Shown one piece after another: positions 9,826 through 12,631 of a stretch of DNA of 12,631 bases. Below the pieces are notes generated by a model. It saw only the letters and a list, made by a program, of their open reading frames with translations, ran no database searches and had not been told where the DNA came from. The translations under genes were made by a program, and so were the position numbers. Location: positions 1-12,631 of the forward strand of contig JAEXOO010000050.1 in assembly GCA_023439305.1 (NCBI GenBank), written 5' to 3'. This stretch comes from Pseudomonadota bacterium (GTDB lineage: Bacteria > Pseudomonadota > Gammaproteobacteria > Burkholderiales > Burkholderiaceae_B). Numbering within the stretch: position 1 is the stretch's first letter; each line of letters opens with the position of its first letter.

Positions 9826-10296
9826 ATGCCTCGCCGTCGCGAAGTACCCAAACGTGAAATCCTACCTGACCCGAAATTCGGCAGCGTCGAGCTGGCCAAA
9901 TTCATGAACGTGGTCATGCTGTCCGGCAAGAAAGCTGTTGCCGAACGTATTGTTTATGGCGCGCTCGAACAAATTGCGCAGAAGACCGGCAAAGATCCGC
10001 TCGAAGTGTTCAACGCTGCCATCAGCAACGTCAAGCCTGTTGTTGAAGTGAAAAGCCGCCGCGTGGGCGGTGCAAACTACCAGGTCCCTGTCGAAGTTCG
10101 CCCTGTCCGTCGTCTGGCCCTGGCCATGCGCTGGTTGCGCGAAGCCGCCAAGAAGCGTGGCGAAAAATCGATGGATCTGCGCCTGGCCGGCGAATTGGCC
10201 GATGCGGCTGAAGGTCGTGGCGGCGCAATGAAGAAGCGCGAAGACACGCACAAGATGGCCGATGCCAACAAGGCATTCAGCCATTTCCGTTGGTAA
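9826..10296 (+). CDS. rpsG: 30S ribosomal protein S7
   Basis: S7 is a primary 16S rRNA-binding protein that starts assembly of the 30S head and contacts the E-site tRNA. The 156 residues begin with the conserved MPRRREVPKREILPDPKFGS and keep the VKPVVEVKSRRVGGANYQVP segment, RALAMRW-type motif (LALAMRWLREAAKKR) and the HKMADANKAFSHFRW end. The length equals that of the shorter E. coli form. The start is fixed by this N-terminus and by AAGGA 7 bases upstream of the ATG; an in-frame GTG at 9757 would add 23 residues with no family match. fusA follows after 17 bases, so the two are cotranscribed. In E. coli this protein represses its own operon. Confidence 0.99.
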   Translation: MPRRREVPKREILPDPKFGSVELAKFMNVVMLSGKKAVAERIVYGALEQIAQKTGKDPLEVFNAAISNVKPVVEVKSRRVGGANYQVPVEVRPVRRLALAMRWLREAAKKRGEKSMDLRLAGELADAAEGRGGAMKKREDTHKMADANKAFSHFRW

Positions 10297-10313
10297 TCTG
10301 AGGACATATAACC

Positions 10314-12416
10314 ATGGCCCGCAAAACCCCTATCCAGCGCTACCGCAATATTGGTATCTCGGCTCACATCGATGCCGGCAAGACGACCACGACCGAGCGC
10401 ATCCTGTTCTACACCGGTGTGAACCACAAGCTGGGCGAAACCCACGAAGGTTCGGCCACCATGGACTGGATGGAGCAAGAGCAAGAGCGCGGGATCACCA
10501 TCACCTCGGCTGCTACGACCGCTTTCTGGCGTGGTATGGCGGGCAACTACCCCGAGCACCGTATCAACATCATTGATACCCCCGGTCACGTTGACTTCAC
10601 CATTGAAGTGGAACGCTCCATGCGCGTGCTGGACGGCGCCTGCATGGTGTATTGCGCTGTGGGCGGTGTTCAGCCCCAGTCCGAGACCGTGTGGCGTCAA
10701 GCCAACAAATACGGCGTGCCTCGTCTGGCGTTCATCAACAAGATGGACCGTACCGGCGCCAACTTCTTCAAGGTCTACGACCAGCTCAAGCTGCGTCTGA
10801 AGGCCCACCCTGTGCCCGTCGTTATCCCGATCGGTGCCGAAGAAGATTTCCAAGGCGTGGTCGATCTGATCAAGATGAAAGCAATCATCTGGGATCAGGC
10901 CAGCAACGGTGTGAAGTTCGAATACACCGACATTCCAGCCGAGCTGCAAGCTTCGGCCGAAGAATGGCGCGAAAAGATGATCGAGTCGGCTGCTGAAGCC
11001 AGCGAAGACCTGATGAACAAGTACCTGGAAAACGGTGACCTCTCCGAAGAGGACATCAACCTGGGTCTGCGTACACGTACCATTGCCTGCGAAATTCAGC
11101 CAATGCTGTGCGGTACCGCGTTCAAGAACAAGGGTGTGCAGCGCATGCTGGACGCCGTCATCGACTACCTGCCATCGCCCGTGGATATTCCACCGGTCGA
11201 AGGCTCGGACGACGATGGCAACGTGATCCATCGCAAGGCAAACGACGAAGAGCCCATGTCGGCTCTGGCGTTCAAGCTGATGACCGACCCCTTTGTTGGT
11301 CAACTGACCTTCGTGCGCGTTTACTCGGGCGTTCTGCGTTCGGGCGACACGGTCTACAACCCCATCAAGGGCAAGAAAGAGCGTATCGGCCGTATTCTGC
11401 AGATGCACGCGAACAACCGCGCTGAACTGAAAGAACTGGTCGCTGGCGACATCGCTTCCGTTGTGGGCCTGAAAGACGTGACCACGGGCGAAACCCTGTG
11501 CGACGCCTCCGCTCACATCGTTCTGGAGCGCATGGAGTTCCCCGAGCCCGTGATTTCGCAGGCCGTCGAACCCAAGACCAAGTCCGACCAGGAAAAAATG
11601 GGCGTGGCTCTGTCGCGTCTGGCCCAGGAGGATCCATCCTTCCGCGTCAGCAGCGACGAAGAATCCGGCCAGACCATCATCTCCGGTATGGGCGAGCTGC
11701 ACCTGGAAGTGCTGGTGGACCGCATGCGCCGTGAATTCGGTGTGGAAGCCAACGTGGGCAAGCCCCAGGTTGCCTACCGCGAAACCATCCGCAAGACCTG
11801 CGACGAAGTCGAAGGCAAGTTCGTCAAGCAATCCGGCGGTCGCGGTCAGTACGGCCACGTGGTGCTCAAGCTCGAGCCCCTGGAAGCCGGCGGCGGTTTC
11901 GAATTCGTCGACGCCATCAAGGGCGGTGTGGTTCCTCGCGAATACATCCCTGCGGTGGACAAGGGCATCCAGGAAACGCTGCACGCTGGTGTGGTTGCCG
12001 GCTACCCTGTGGTCGACGTCAAGGCAACGCTGTTCTTCGGTTCCTACCACGATGTGGACTCGAACGAAAACGCGTTCCGTATGGCGGCTTCCATGGCCTT
12101 CAAGGAAGGTATGCGCCGGGCTTCCCCAGTGCTGCTTGAGCCTACCATGGCAGTTGAAGTGGAAACGCCTGAAGAGTACGCCGGTACAGTGATGGGTGAC
12201 CTGTCTTCCCGTCGCGGTATGGTTCAGGGCATGGACGACATGGTCGGCGGCGGCAAGGTCATCAAGGCCGAAGTCCCTCTGGCCGAGATGTTCGGTTACT
12301 CGACCAGCCTGCGTTCGCAAACGCAAGGTCGCGCTACGTACACGATGGAATTCAAGCAATATGCTGAAGCTCCAAAGAACGTGGCCGACGAAGTCATCAG
12401 CGCTCGCGGCAAGTAA
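10314..12416 (+). CDS. fusA: Elongation factor G
   Basis: EF-G is the GTPase that drives ribosomal translocation and, with ribosome recycling factor, splits ribosomes after termination. The 700 residues include the P-loop AHIDAGKT (17-24), switch I RGITITSA (59-66, with T62), switch II DTPGHVDF (88-95, with catalytic H92) and NKMD (142-145). The later domains are intact to the end. E. coli EF-G is 704 residues. GAGGA lies 9 bases before the ATG, and rpsG ends 17 bases upstream. The gene ends with tandem stops TAA TAG. In-frame TTA, CTA and TCA codons are absent, as in rpoC, which fits high expression. A hairpin lies in the gap before tuf. There is no sign of a fusidic-acid-resistance variant, although not every position was checked. 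Confidence 0.99.
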   Translation: MARKTPIQRYRNIGISAHIDAGKTTTTERILFYTGVNHKLGETHEGSATMDWMEQEQERGITITSAATTAFWRGMAGNYPEHRINIIDTPGHVDFTIEVERSMRVLDGACMVYCAVGGVQPQSETVWRQANKYGVPRLAFINKMDRTGANFFKVYDQLKLRLKAHPVPVVIPIGAEEDFQGVVDLIKMKAIIWDQASNGVKFEYTDIPAELQASAEEWREKMIESAAEASEDLMNKYLENGDLSEEDINLGLRTRTIACEIQPMLCGTAFKNKGVQRMLDAVIDYLPSPVDIPPVEGSDDDGNVIHRKANDEEPMSALAFKLMTDPFVGQLTFVRVYSGVLRSGDTVYNPIKGKKERIGRILQMHANNRAELKELVAGDIASVVGLKDVTTGETLCDASAHIVLERMEFPEPVISQAVEPKTKSDQEKMGVALSRLAQEDPSFRVSSDEESGQTIISGMGELHLEVLVDRMRREFGVEANVGKPQVAYRETIRKTCDEVEGKFVKQSGGRGQYGHVVLKLEPLEAGGGFEFVDAIKGGVVPREYIPAVDKGIQETLHAGVVAGYPVVDVKATLFFGSYHDVDSNENAFRMAASMAFKEGMRRASPVLLEPTMAVEVETPEEYAGTVMGDLSSRRGMVQGMDDMVGGGKVIKAEVPLAEMFGYSTSLRSQTQGRATYTMEFKQYAEAPKNVADEVISARGK

Positions 12417-12425
12417 TAGCAATAA

Positions 12426-12460
12426 CAGCCCGCTTTAAGCGGGCTGCTCAACATTTTTTT
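12426..12460 (+). terminator. Hairpin and displaced T-tract between fusA and tuf, possible attenuator
   Basis: CAGCCCGCT (12426-12434) pairs with AGCGGGCTG (12438-12446), a GC-rich 9-bp stem with a 3-base loop. A run of seven T residues begins 8 bases later (12454-12460). The gap makes it a weak terminator at best; partial termination or an RNA-processing signal that sets the EF-G to EF-Tu ratio is as likely. Confidence 0.5.
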
Positions 12461-12492
12461 GTTTTCCTGTAAAACATAGATTGGGATAAATC

Positions 12493-12631
12493 ATGGCAAA
12501 AGGTAAGTTTGAACGGACTAAACCGCACGTCAACGTCGGTACTATCGGTCACGTTGACCACGGTAAAACCACGCTGACCGCAGCAATCTGCACGGTTCTG
12601 GCCAAAGCATTCGGCGGCGAAGCTCGCGACT
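12493..12631 (+). CDS. tuf: Elongation factor Tu, N-terminal part (partial)
   Basis: The window ends after 46 codons plus one base of a gene for EF-Tu, the GTPase that delivers aminoacyl-tRNA to the ribosome. The N-terminus MAKGKFERTKPHVNVGTIGH is conserved, and the P-loop GHVDHGKT (19-26) is complete. GGGA lies 6 bases before the ATG. The 76-base gap from fusA holds a hairpin and T-tract. Many betaproteobacteria carry two tuf copies; the window cannot show whether that is so here. Confidence 0.97.
   Translation, partial: MAKGKFERTKPHVNVGTIGHVDHGKTTLTAAICTVLAKAFGGEARD

Noticed and set aside
9315..12416. Antibiotic-resistance changes in S12 or EF-G
   Set aside because: S12 keeps K43, K88 and P91. 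EF-G GTPase motifs are all standard and no unusual residue was noticed, though not every fusidic-acid position was compared.
10077..12422. A 781-codon open frame antisense to fusA and part of rpsG
   Set aside because: The same codon-bias artefact: fusA lacks in-frame TTA, CTA and TCA codons. The translation resembles no known protein.

Overview
The window is chromosomal core DNA of a betaproteobacterium, most likely a member of the Burkholderiales/Alcaligenaceae (Bordetella-Achromobacter-Alcaligenes side). That placement rests on recalled similarity of the S12 N-terminus, EF-G length and RpoC features, not on a search. It joins two transcription/translation operons, the end of rpoB-rpoC and the str operon (rpsL-rpsG-fusA-tuf), separated by about 5 kb of accessory genes.

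Region by region: positions 1-42 are the last 13 codons of rpoB. rpoC (42-4307) overlaps rpoB by one base and ends at two hairpins, the second a textbook intrinsic terminator (4355-4392). A 188-residue protein of unknown role follows (4512-5078), with a DUF5710-like start, a topoisomerase-type C4 zinc finger and an end resembling the MbcA/ParS/Xre (DUF2384) toxin-binding domain. On the opposite strand lies a compact three-gene operon, transcribed right to left: an OmpR-type response regulator (8890-8189), an exported LysM+FecR-domain protein (8183-7092) and a CHASE2 sensor histidine kinase (7073-5106). Gaps of 5 and 18 bases imply one transcript. A 424-base divergent intergenic region (8891-9314) holds candidate promoters in both directions, a perfect palindrome overlapping the rightward promoter, several hairpins with mutually exclusive pairings, and four TACGT repeats next to the rpsL start. 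Then come rpsL, a 139-base spacer with hairpins, rpsG, fusA, a hairpin followed by a displaced T-tract, and the first 46 codons of tuf.

The housekeeping genes make the RNA polymerase beta and beta' subunits, the 30S proteins S12 and S7, and elongation factors EF-G and EF-Tu. All key residues checked are intact, and S12 keeps the streptomycin-sensitive K43 and K88. The three-gene operon looks like a complete phosphorelay in which an exported, possibly peptidoglycan-binding, LysM/FecR protein may feed a periplasmic CHASE2 sensor. Signal and target genes are unknown. The most novel items are this LysM/FecR-CHASE2 trio, the three-domain zinc-finger protein, and the structured str-operon leader. 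No mobile element, tRNA, rRNA or CRISPR array was seen.
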